A stretch of DNA of 64,000 nucleotides from an uncultured Altererythrobacter sp. (lineage in GTDB: Bacteria > Pseudomonadota > Alphaproteobacteria > Sphingomonadales > Sphingomonadaceae), in contig CAMPIX010000013.1 in assembly GCA_946886565.1 (NCBI GenBank), positions 1 to 64,000 on the forward strand. Direction: 5' to 3'. A model generated the notes under the pieces. That model was not told where the DNA came from. It did no database searches and saw nothing but the letters and a program-made list of their open reading frames with translations. Of the stretch, positions 10,397 to 17,741 are shown piece after piece. Within the stretch, counting starts at the first letter, position 1. Every line of letters starts with the position of its first letter. The translations under genes were made by a program, and so were the position numbers.

Positions 10397-11169
10397 GCCG
10401 TTGCTTTCGCAAACAACCGGTGGAAGTTACGCGTCGTAGTTTCGGCCAGTTGCTCGAAGGGCTCGCCGCGCAGATCGGCGAGGAACTGCGCGGTGTTGCG
10501 CACGAACGCAGGTTCGCACGGCTTGCCGCGATGCGGCACCGGCGCGAGGAACGGGCTATCGGTTTCCACCAGCAGCCGATCGGCTGGCAATTCCTTCGCG
10601 ATTTCCTGCAGTTCGGCGGCATTCTTGAAAGTGACGATACCCGAGATCGAAATCGACAACCCAAGCTTAAGCACTTTGCGAGCGAACTCCGCCGAAGCGG
10701 TGAAGCAGTGGATCAGCGCCGGGAAGGTGCCCTTCTCCATCTCATCGGCGAGGATGGCCGCGGTGTCGTCGTCGGCCTCGCGGGTGTGGATGATGACCGG
10801 CAGGCCGGTCTTGCGCGCGACGCCGATGTGCGTGCGGAACAGCGCCTGCTGCACGCCGCGATCGGACTTGTCGTAATAGTAGTCGAGCCCGGTCTCGCCG
10901 ATTCCGATCACGCGCGGGTTGTCGGTCGCGGAGCGCAGTTCGGCGGCGCCGAGATCCTCGTGCGCGTCGGCCTCGTGCGGATGGATGCCGACACTGGCCC
11001 AAACGTCGCTTTCGCGCTCGGCTGTGCCGACCACCCGCTCCCATTCGCTGCGGCGGGTGGAAATGTTGAGAAAGCCCCCCACCCCCGCCGCGCGGGCGCG
11101 CGCGAGCACGTCGGGCTGGTTTTCGGCCAGCCCTTCGTATTCGAGGTGGCAGTGGCTGTCGATCAGCAT
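10393..11169 (-). CDS. tatD: TatD family metal-dependent DNase
   Basis: A 258-residue TIM-barrel hydrolase of the YcfH/TatD family. The opening MLIDSHCHLEYEG holds the HxH metal ligands; GIGETGLDYYY carries the conserved Glu, and VIIHTREADDD, ALIHCFTAS and LLVETDSPFLAP supply the remaining ligands. These enzymes act as 3'-5' exonucleases or deoxyribonucleases. ATG 11169 overlaps the metG stop as ATGA, and its own stop overlaps the next start. A longer open frame upstream was discarded because it lies inside metG and the family starts at MLIDSHCH. Confidence 0.93.
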   Translation of the reverse strand: MLIDSHCHLEYEGLAENQPDVLARARAAGVGGFLNISTRRSEWERVVGTAERESDVWASVGIHPHEADAHEDLGAAELRSATDNPRVIGIGETGLDYYYDKSDRGVQQALFRTHIGVARKTGLPVIIHTREADDDTAAILADEMEKGTFPALIHCFTASAEFARKVLKLGLSISISGIVTFKNAAELQEIAKELPADRLLVETDSPFLAPVPHRGKPCEPAFVRNTAQFLADLRGEPFEQLAETTTRNFHRLFAKATA

Positions 11170-12728
11170 CAGTCGGTCTCGCTCTCCGGCAGTTCGAGCC
11201 GCGGAAACACACCGACCGGCTTGTCGAGCACGAACCCGCTCTCGACCAGCGCATCGAACCACTTGCCGTTCCCGACCGCAGCATAGTCGCGCGCCTCGTC
11301 GCCGACCCCCATCTGGTCGAGCAGCGCGTCGATTGCGCTCGGCACCACAGGTCGCACCGCGATCGCGAGATCGTGCACGCAGCGCAGGAGCGTCATCAGC
11401 ACCGCCTCCATCCGCGCCGGATCGCTCTTGCGCAGCGCCCAAGGCGCCTGTTCATCGACGTACTGGTTGCACGCGAAGACCGCGCGCATCCACGCCTCAA
11501 GCCCGATCGAGAAGTTGAGCTTCCCGAATTCGCGCGGCAGGTCCTCGGCGCAGGCGGTGCGCACCGTCGCCAGCAGCTCCTTGTCCGCGGCGTCGTGCTC
11601 ACACCTGGCAAGTTTGCCGTCCATATTCTTGAAGATCATGGACAAAGTGCGCTGCGCGAGGTTGCCGAAGCTGTTCGCCAGTTCGGCATTGGCGCGGGTC
11701 ACGATCGCCTCGGGCGAATAGCTGCCGTCCTGCCCGAAGGCGATTTCGCGCAAGAAGAAATAGCGCAGCGGATCGACCCCGAACGTCTGCGCCAGAGCCA
11801 TCGGATCGGTCACGTTCCCGAGCGACTTCGATTCCTTCTGTCCGCGATTGAGCAGAAAGCCGTGACCGAACACCTGCTTGGGTAGCGGCAGCCCGGCGCT
11901 CATGAGGAAAGCGGGCCAGTAGACGGTGTGAAAACGTACGATGTCCTTGCCGATCAGGTGCAGGTCGGCGGGCCAGAACTTGCGCCACAGCTCGGTGTCG
12001 TCGGGATAGCCGAGGCCGGTGAGGTAGTTGGTCAGCGCATCGACCCAGACGTACATTACGTGGCCGTTGCTGCCCGGCACCGGCACGCCCCAGTCGAAGC
12101 TGGTGCGGCTGACCGAGAGATCCTTGAGCCCGCCCGAGACGAAGGCGACCATCTCGTTGCGGCGGCTCTCGGGCTCGCAGAAGCCGGGTGTACGCAGCAG
12201 CTTGAGCAGCGGCTCCTGGTATTTCGAGAGACGGAAGAACCAGCTTTCCTCCACCGTCCATTCGACCGGCGTGCGCTGCGGCGAGAGCTTCTCCCCGCCC
12301 TCCCCTTCCACGAGTTCCTTCTCGTCGTAATAGGCTTCGTCGCGGACCGAGTACCAGCCCTCGTAACGGTCGAGGTACAGATCGCCGCTCGCTTCCATCG
12401 CGCGCCAGATCGCCTGGCTGGCGCGGTGGTGATCGGGTTCTACGGTGCGGATATAGCGATCATACGACACATTCAGAGCGTCGGCCATCTGTCTGAAATA
12501 GCCGGACATCTCGTCCGCGAGCTCGCGTGCGGCCTTGCCCTGTTCGGCGGCCTTGCGCGCCATTTTGAGGCCGTGTTCGTCGGTCCCGGTCTGGAAGCGG
12601 ACCTCGCGCCCCATGGCGCGCTGGAAACGCGCGATCACGTCGGCGGCCACCGCCTCGTAGGCATGGCCGATATGCGGTCGACCGTTGGGATAGTTGATCG
12701 CAGTGGTGATATAGAAGGGATCAGGCAT
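11169..12728 (-). CDS. metG: methionyl-tRNA synthetase MetG
   Basis: A 519-residue class I aminoacyl-tRNA synthetase that loads methionine on tRNA. HIGH is intact at 19-22. The KMSKS loop reads KESKS at 298-302, an unusual Glu in place of Met; both catalytic lysines are kept. There is no C-terminal tRNA-binding EMAP-like domain, so it belongs to the short form common in alphaproteobacteria. It overlaps holB by eight bases and tatD by three. The holB-metG-tatD-hydrolase order is a recurrent gene cluster. Confidence 0.95.
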   Translation of the reverse strand: MPDPFYITTAINYPNGRPHIGHAYEAVAADVIARFQRAMGREVRFQTGTDEHGLKMARKAAEQGKAARELADEMSGYFRQMADALNVSYDRYIRTVEPDHHRASQAIWRAMEASGDLYLDRYEGWYSVRDEAYYDEKELVEGEGGEKLSPQRTPVEWTVEESWFFRLSKYQEPLLKLLRTPGFCEPESRRNEMVAFVSGGLKDLSVSRTSFDWGVPVPGSNGHVMYVWVDALTNYLTGLGYPDDTELWRKFWPADLHLIGKDIVRFHTVYWPAFLMSAGLPLPKQVFGHGFLLNRGQKESKSLGNVTDPMALAQTFGVDPLRYFFLREIAFGQDGSYSPEAIVTRANAELANSFGNLAQRTLSMIFKNMDGKLARCEHDAADKELLATVRTACAEDLPREFGKLNFSIGLEAWMRAVFACNQYVDEQAPWALRKSDPARMEAVLMTLLRCVHDLAIAVRPVVPSAIDALLDQMGVGDEARDYAAVGNGKWFDALVESGFVLDKPVGVFPRLELPESETD

Positions 12729-13683
12729 TGGCGCGCTCGCTAGACGCAGCAGCCGAGGCGAGCAAGGTGCCGATTTCCATCACCAGCAACCCCGGATCGA
12801 AGTTGTACGTCGGGGCCTGCCCGGCAAGCCGGGTGAGATCGGCGTGGGCGTCGACCAGTGCCCTCCAGTCGCGCCGCCCGTCCTCCGTCATCTCGGCTGC
12901 AAGCACCGAACGTGCGAGATCGAGGATCGCGGCCATACGCTCCCGATCGGGCCGCGCCCCGATTGCATCGGCGAGTTGGCTACGCAGTGCGAAATCGGAA
13001 TCCCCGCGCTGCACGATGTGCGTCATCAGAGCGTGAAGCGGCCCAAGGTCGCGTTCGACGAATTCGAGCGCGGCACCGGGCGACCCGCTCGCTGCGCGCA
13101 CAGCGGCCTCACGCGTTGCCGCGTCGGCGTCGGGCGCCTGCGCGGCCAGCCAGCGCGTCAACTCCGTCTCGGCAAGCGAGGGGAAGCGCAGTACGCGGCA
13201 GCGCGACCGGATCGTCGGCAACAGTTTCGCCGGTCGGTGCGCGACAAGCAGGAAGAATGTTCCCGCGGGCGGCTCCTCGAGGCTCTTGAGCAGAGCGTTC
13301 GAGGCTCCTTTCTCCAGGTCGTCGGCCGGGTCTACAATCACCGCGCGGCGCGAGCCGAGCGTCGGACGTGTGGTGAGCCGCTGCTGCATCGCGCGGATCT
13401 GCCCCACGGTAATGTTGCGCTTCACCTCGTAGGGCTTGCCGTCCTCGCGCTTGCGCTCTTCCTTATCGTCCTTCGGCAGATGGGTGAGCACGTGAATGTC
13501 GGGGTGCTGGCCGCGGGGTTGGGGCACGCCGGGCTCGGCGCAGAGTTCGCGCGCGGCGGCTTCGGCGAAGCTCATCTTCCCTAGCCCGCGCTTGCCCGCC
13601 AGCAGCCAGGCGTGATGCATGCGTTCCCCGCGCAACGCTTCGCGCCACTCGCGCCAGGGATCGTCGTGGCCAAGCATGGTCAT
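12721..13683 (-). CDS. holB: DNA polymerase III delta' subunit
   Basis: A 320-residue clamp-loader subunit. The N-terminal AAA+ module starts at HHAWLLAGKRGLGK, a P-loop-like sequence, and continues with the switch region NALLKSLEEPPAGTFFLLVAH and the SRC-like element TIRSRCRVLRFP. The zinc-finger cysteines of the E. coli protein are largely absent, as is common in alphaproteobacteria. It works in the replicase clamp loader with DnaX and HolA. ATG 13683 overlaps the tmk stop (ATGA). A second ATG six bases further in is an equally good start. Placement after tmk and before metG agrees with the call. Confidence 0.93.
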   Translation of the reverse strand: MTMLGHDDPWREWREALRGERMHHAWLLAGKRGLGKMSFAEAAARELCAEPGVPQPRGQHPDIHVLTHLPKDDKEERKREDGKPYEVKRNITVGQIRAMQQRLTTRPTLGSRRAVIVDPADDLEKGASNALLKSLEEPPAGTFFLLVAHRPAKLLPTIRSRCRVLRFPSLAETELTRWLAAQAPDADAATREAAVRAASGSPGAALEFVERDLGPLHALMTHIVQRGDSDFALRSQLADAIGARPDRERMAAILDLARSVLAAEMTEDGRRDWRALVDAHADLTRLAGQAPTYNFDPGLLVMEIGTLLASAAASSERANA

Positions 13684-14321
13684 GCGTGCGCTTCGCGCAA
13701 GAACGGGGCGAGCGCATCGAGCACCCTCTCATGAACCTCGCGCGGCGTGCCGTTTCCGTCGATCACCACGAAGCTCGACGGATCGGCGGTGGCGAATCGT
13801 GCAAAGGCTTCGGCCACGCGCGCGTGATAACCGGCGTTGCGTCCTCCGATCGCGTCCGAACCATCGGCATCGCGCGCGAGGAGCCTTTCGGCCGCGACTT
13901 CGGGCGCTACGCGTATCAGAAGCGTCAGATCGGGGCGCAGGCCTTCGCTCCCGATCGCGTGCAGCGCCTGCACCGCTTCATCGCCCACGCCTCCCGCACC
14001 GCCTTGATAGGCGCGGCTCGAATCGACAAAGCGGTCGCACACCACCCAACGGCCGGCGTCGAGGGCGGGATGGATGCGTCGCGCGACGTGATCGGCGCGG
14101 GCGGCAGCGAAAAGGAGCGCTTCGGCCGCCCCCCCCCACCCTTCCCCCGGCGGGTCGAGCAGCAGCGCGCGGATGGCTTCGGCGCCCGGGGTTCCGCCCG
14201 GCTCGCGGGTCAGCTCTACATCGATTCCACTCTCGGTCAGCGCCTCGGCGAGCAACCGGGCCTGGGTCGACTTGCCGGTGCCCTCCCCGCCTTCGAATGC
14301 GATGAAGCGGCCGCGCGTCAC
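13680..14321 (-). CDS. tmk: thymidylate kinase
   Basis: A 213-residue P-loop kinase that phosphorylates dTMP to dTDP. The P-loop GGEGTGKS is at 11-18, the REPGGTP substrate loop follows, and the DRF motif is in CDRFVDSSRAYQG. Lid residues are in GRNAGYHARV. GTG 14321 overlaps the dacC stop (GTGA), and the tmk stop overlaps holB, so the dacC-tmk-holB genes look translationally coupled. Length is typical of the family. Confidence 0.95.
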   Translation of the reverse strand: MTRGRFIAFEGGEGTGKSTQARLLAEALTESGIDVELTREPGGTPGAEAIRALLLDPPGEGWGGAAEALLFAAARADHVARRIHPALDAGRWVVCDRFVDSSRAYQGGAGGVGDEAVQALHAIGSEGLRPDLTLLIRVAPEVAAERLLARDADGSDAIGGRNAGYHARVAEAFARFATADPSSFVVIDGNGTPREVHERVLDALAPFLREAHA

Positions 14322-15478
14322 CGGAACAGACCCACCACGCCGTTCTTCAGCCGCTGCCAGTCGTTCGCCTTCGCCACGTCCTCGCCCGCCACCAGCGGCA
14401 CGCGCGACGTCGGCATTCCATCGACAGCGATCTCCAGTTCGGCGACGCGCTCGCCCTCCTCAAGCGGAGCCTCGAGCGGGCCATCGTAGCGGATCGTCAG
14501 CTTCGGCCGCGCGCTCGAACCTTCCCGCAGCGTCGCGCCGATCGGCCCCGCGGCGACCAGCGGCACGGTGCTGCGCGCGCCTTCCTGCACCAGCGCCTCG
14601 CCGACATAGCCGCCGCGCGGGTAGAGCTTCATGGTGTCGAACGCGTCGAAGCCCCATTCGATCATCGCGATCGAAGCGCGGTTGCGGTCGCGCGGGGTAG
14701 GCGCGGTCGCCGCCACCATCACCAGGCGGCGGCCGTCTCGCTCCGCGCTACCGAGGAAGCCGTAGCCGGCCTGATTGGTGAAGCCGGTCTTGATCCCGTC
14801 CGCGCCCTCGACTCTGCCGGTGATCGGATCGTGGTTCGCCTGCGCGATACCGCGATACTCCATCCCCTCGCGCCCGAAATAGAAATCGTAGAGCCGCGGA
14901 TGGCGAGCGATCATCTCGCGTGCGAGCAGCGCGAGGTCCGCCGCCGTCGTGAAGGTGCGCCCTTCGTCCATCCATCCGTTAGGCGTCCCGAAGTGGCTGT
15001 CGTTCATGCCGATCTCGCGCGCCTTGGCGTTCATCAGCGAGACCCAATTCTCGACCGAGCCGGCCGCACCTTCTGCCAGCACGATCGCGGCGTCGTTGGC
15101 CGAGACGCTGGTGATGCCGAGCAGCAACGTCTCGACCGTCACCGGCGCGCTCCTGTCGAGGAACATCCGCGAGCCCTTGCCGTGCCATTCGCGGTAAGCC
15201 TGCTCGCTCATCGTGTAGGATTGTCCGGGCGATAGCTTGCCCTCGTCCATCAACTCGAACGCCAGGAACGCGGTCATCACCTTGGTGATCGAAGCGGGCA
15301 TGAAGCGCCGGTCCGCCTCGCGCGCGAACAGCGTCTGGCCCGATGAAAGATCGACGAGCAGCGCGATCGGCGCGCCGGGGAACGGAACGACCTTCTCGGG
15401 GGGCGGATTGGCTCCGCCCGCAGCGGCGGCGAGCGCCATACCGGGGACGATCGGCAGATAGCGAAGTAAACGGATCAA
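14318..15478 (-). CDS. dacC: D-alanyl-D-alanine carboxypeptidase (DacC/PBP5 family)
   Basis: A 386-residue serine peptidase of the low-molecular-weight penicillin-binding proteins, trimming peptidoglycan pentapeptides in the periplasm. Catalytic motifs are SITK (Ser63, Lys66), SAN (126-128) and KTG (230-232). A PBP5-type C-terminal beta domain follows (about 290-380). The start is TTG 15478 with GGGAG seven bases upstream; the next ATG, 14 codons in, would cut the signal sequence short. The signal peptide covers about the first 23 residues. The C-terminus ends with an amphipathic segment (LKNGVVGLFR) of the membrane-attachment kind. It follows an RlpA-like gene and a lytic transglycosylase in a wall-remodelling cluster. 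Confidence 0.93.
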   Translation of the reverse strand: MIRLLRYLPIVPGMALAAAAGGANPPPEKVVPFPGAPIALLVDLSSGQTLFAREADRRFMPASITKVMTAFLAFELMDEGKLSPGQSYTMSEQAYREWHGKGSRMFLDRSAPVTVETLLLGITSVSANDAAIVLAEGAAGSVENWVSLMNAKAREIGMNDSHFGTPNGWMDEGRTFTTAADLALLAREMIARHPRLYDFYFGREGMEYRGIAQANHDPITGRVEGADGIKTGFTNQAGYGFLGSAERDGRRLVMVAATAPTPRDRNRASIAMIEWGFDAFDTMKLYPRGGYVGEALVQEGARSTVPLVAAGPIGATLREGSSARPKLTIRYDGPLEAPLEEGERVAELEIAVDGMPTSRVPLVAGEDVAKANDWQRLKNGVVGLFR

Positions 15479-15511
15479 TTGCGCTCCCGCCGCCGGGCGG
15501 GAGCCGGCGGA

Positions 15512-16516
15512 TCAACCTGCGGTGGATACTTTCGCGTCGCTATAACCGGCGGCGCGGACCTTGGCGAGCGCGGCTTCAGCCTGTCCACGGCTGGTGTAGG
15601 GGCCGGTGCGGACGCGGTAATATCGGCCTGCGCGGTCGATAAATCCGCCGAGCGCTTCGGCCGCGCGCTCGGCGTTCGCCTCGCTCGCGAAGGTCGCCGC
15701 TTGAACGACGAACTCTCCGCCTGGCGACGATGCGGTGGCAGGGTGGACCGGGCTGGAGGCTGCCGGTTGGGGTGATGCAGCCGTGCTCAGCGGTGCGAGG
15801 GCGTAATCTTCGGCCGGGGCACGCTCGGGAACCGGTGGAAGAGGAACGGACGCGATAGCCGAGGTGGCGATATCTGCTGAGGCCGGCTGCCCCGCCAACT
15901 GCACACCGGAAGGCACCGGCGCCTGGCGCGCGTCGGCGAGACTGGCCGAGCCGTCCTTGGGCAACTTGCGCCGCAACACTCCAAGCAGTGTTTCAGGCGT
16001 GTCCATGCGGAGCGGAGCGGTACGGTCGGCGCGCAGATCGGCGCGCTGTATTTCGGGCGGATTGACCCGGCGCACGCGCACCGGTGTCCCCTCGCCCGCT
16101 CCGAGCTGCGCCTGCGCGTCGGGCGACAAACCAACCACGCGCGCGTTCGTCATCGGCCCGCGCCGTTCGACCCGCGCGAGAATGGTGCGCCCGCTGTCGA
16201 GCGAAGTCACCTCGACATAGCTCGGCAGCGGCAGCGTCTTGTGCGATACGGTGACGCCCGGTCCGGCCTCGGCGTCGAGCGTCGCATAACCGACCTCGTC
16301 GTGGTTCATCGCGTCGGAGGGGGTGTATTCGACGCCATCGATCGTGAAGGGCTCGCCCAGGACCATTGGGTAATCCGCCGCAGGGCCGTTGGCCGGCAAC
16401 GCCAGCGATGCGGCCGCCGCGGGACGATCTGCGCCGCCCACCAGCCCGCAGCCGGCGAGCGCCACGCTCAGGACGAGCGCGCAGGCTCCACGAAACAGGT
16501 CACCGGACGATCTCAT
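15512..16516 (-). CDS. rlpA: RlpA-like lipoprotein with SPOR domain
   Basis: A 334-residue septal-ring lipoprotein. The signal sequence ends in a lipobox LAGC within the first 25 residues. A double-psi beta-barrel follows, with ASYY-like GVEYTPSDAMNHDEVGYAT and GRTILARVERRGPM, then a Pro/Ala-rich linker and a C-terminal SPOR domain (EFVVQAATFASEANAERAA, YYRVRTGPY) that binds denuded glycan. RlpA proteins cleave or organise such strands at division sites. I chose ATG 16516; a GTG at 16534 would add six residues. Both overlap the end of mltB. The barrel's usual Asp/His active residues are not clearly aligned, so enzymatic activity is uncertain. Confidence 0.85.
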   Translation of the reverse strand: MRSSGDLFRGACALVLSVALAGCGLVGGADRPAAAASLALPANGPAADYPMVLGEPFTIDGVEYTPSDAMNHDEVGYATLDAEAGPGVTVSHKTLPLPSYVEVTSLDSGRTILARVERRGPMTNARVVGLSPDAQAQLGAGEGTPVRVRRVNPPEIQRADLRADRTAPLRMDTPETLLGVLRRKLPKDGSASLADARQAPVPSGVQLAGQPASADIATSAIASVPLPPVPERAPAEDYALAPLSTAASPQPAASSPVHPATASSPGGEFVVQAATFASEANAERAAEALGGFIDRAGRYYRVRTGPYTSRGQAEAALAKVRAAGYSDAKVSTAG

Positions 16517-17525
16517 CTGCCAAAAGCCCCACACTCATCGCGTAGTAGTTCGAGCAGTTGTATTCGAGGATAACCCTATAATTTGCCGTTAAGAGCCAGG
16601 CCGGCGCGCCCGGTCCGTCGGGCTGGAACAGCGAGGCCATGACGTCATCGTCCAGAGGGATTTGCGGCTGCACGCCGATTTCGCGCCATTCGCCCACCGT
16701 CTTCCACTGGCTGTGCCGCTCGTGCACGCGATGGCACACCGGCGAGGTGATCTTGTTGTCGACCGCGGCCCAGTCGAACCCGCCCGGCACCGAGGCGCGC
16801 ACGCCCCACGGCTGCCCCTTCCTCCAGCCTGCGTCGCGGAAGTAGTTGGCGATCGAGGCGAGCGTGTCGGCATCGTTGCTGAAGATGTTCGCGCGTCCGT
16901 CGCCATCGCCGTCGGTCGCGAGGCGCAGGTACACGCTCGGCAGGAACTGCGGGTTGCCGAAGGCGCCCGCCCAACTCCCTTGCAATTGAGAGCGCGGATA
17001 GCCCTTGTCGGCGACCTTGAGCAGCGCGACGAACTCGCCCGAGAACAGCTCACGCCGCCGCCCTTCCCACGCGAGCGTCGCGAGGGCCTGCGCGAGATCG
17101 AACCCGCCGGTTACCGCGCCATACGCGGTCTCATGCCCCCAGATTGCGACCATGATCTCTCCAGGCACGCCGTACTCGCGCTCGAGCGCGCGGATCGTGC
17201 CGAGCGACGAGGAATAGGCGCGCCGGCCGCCATTGATCCGTGCGGCATCGACGTGTCGGTCGATGTAGGAACTCAGCGGCGGATAACCGCTGCCCGGAGA
17301 CGAGGATCCCGGCTGCCCGCGGTCGAGCTCGATCACCCGCTCGCTCGGTTCGAGCCCCTGCGTCATGCGCGAGATCGTCGCCTCGCTGACGCCTTCGGCA
17401 CGTGCCCGTGCGATCAGGAGCTGTAGATATGAGTCGAACGGCATGTCCTGCGCTGCGACGGGTGCGACGGGGGTGAACGTGGCCGCCGAAGCGAGGGCGA
17501 TGGAGAGGATGGCGCGCTTGATCAT
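16500..17525 (-). CDS. mltB: lytic murein transglycosylase B family
   Basis: A 341-residue periplasmic lytic transglycosylase of the MltB (SLT_2) family. A Sec signal peptide ends at VAAQ (about 26). The catalytic glutamate lies in IWGHETAYG as Glu132; GSWAGAFGNPQFLPSVYL and the metal-loop-like DGDGDGRANIF are family signatures. These enzymes cleave the glycan backbone with formation of 1,6-anhydro-MurNAc. The protein is not a lipoprotein, so it is probably soluble in the periplasm. It is the first gene of the run that continues through rlpA, dacC, tmk, holB, metG and tatD. Confidence 0.93.
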   Translation of the reverse strand: MIKRAILSIALASAATFTPVAPVAAQDMPFDSYLQLLIARARAEGVSEATISRMTQGLEPSERVIELDRGQPGSSSPGSGYPPLSSYIDRHVDAARINGGRRAYSSSLGTIRALEREYGVPGEIMVAIWGHETAYGAVTGGFDLAQALATLAWEGRRRELFSGEFVALLKVADKGYPRSQLQGSWAGAFGNPQFLPSVYLRLATDGDGDGRANIFSNDADTLASIANYFRDAGWRKGQPWGVRASVPGGFDWAAVDNKITSPVCHRVHERHSQWKTVGEWREIGVQPQIPLDDDVMASLFQPDGPGAPAWLLTANYRVILEYNCSNYYAMSVGLLADEIVR

Positions 17526-17646
17526 TCGTGCAATCTGGCAGGCTCAAGTTGAACCGCAAATGATTTTCGACGGTTAAAGCGCCTGCAACGCCGAGCCGAC
17601 ACGCGAATGATGACAAGCGTCCACCCAAGCGCTAGCCGGACGGAAA

Positions 17647-17736
17647 GGACAGGTGGCCGAGTGGTTTAAGGCAGCGGTCTTGAAAACCGCCGTGGGTTCA
17701 CGCCCACCGTGGGTTCGAATCCCACCCTGTCCGCCA
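17647..17736 (+). tRNA. tRNA-Ser (anticodon TGA)
   Basis: A 90-base tRNA with acceptor arms GGACAGG (17647-17653) and CCTGTCC (17726-17732), discriminator G and encoded CCA. The anticodon loop reads CTTGAAA, giving TGA for serine. A long variable arm with the GTGGG / CCCAC pairing is present, as required for class II tRNA-Ser. The T-arm contains GGTTCGAATCC. Its 3' end lies only five bases from the stop codon of the oppositely oriented CHAT gene. Confidence 0.97.
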
Positions 17737-17741
17737 GTTCC

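Noticed and set aside
17526..17646. Promoter for mltB or for tRNA-Ser in the 121-base gap
   Set aside because: Candidate -35/-10 pairs on either strand matched only three positions at acceptable spacing; I do not call them.
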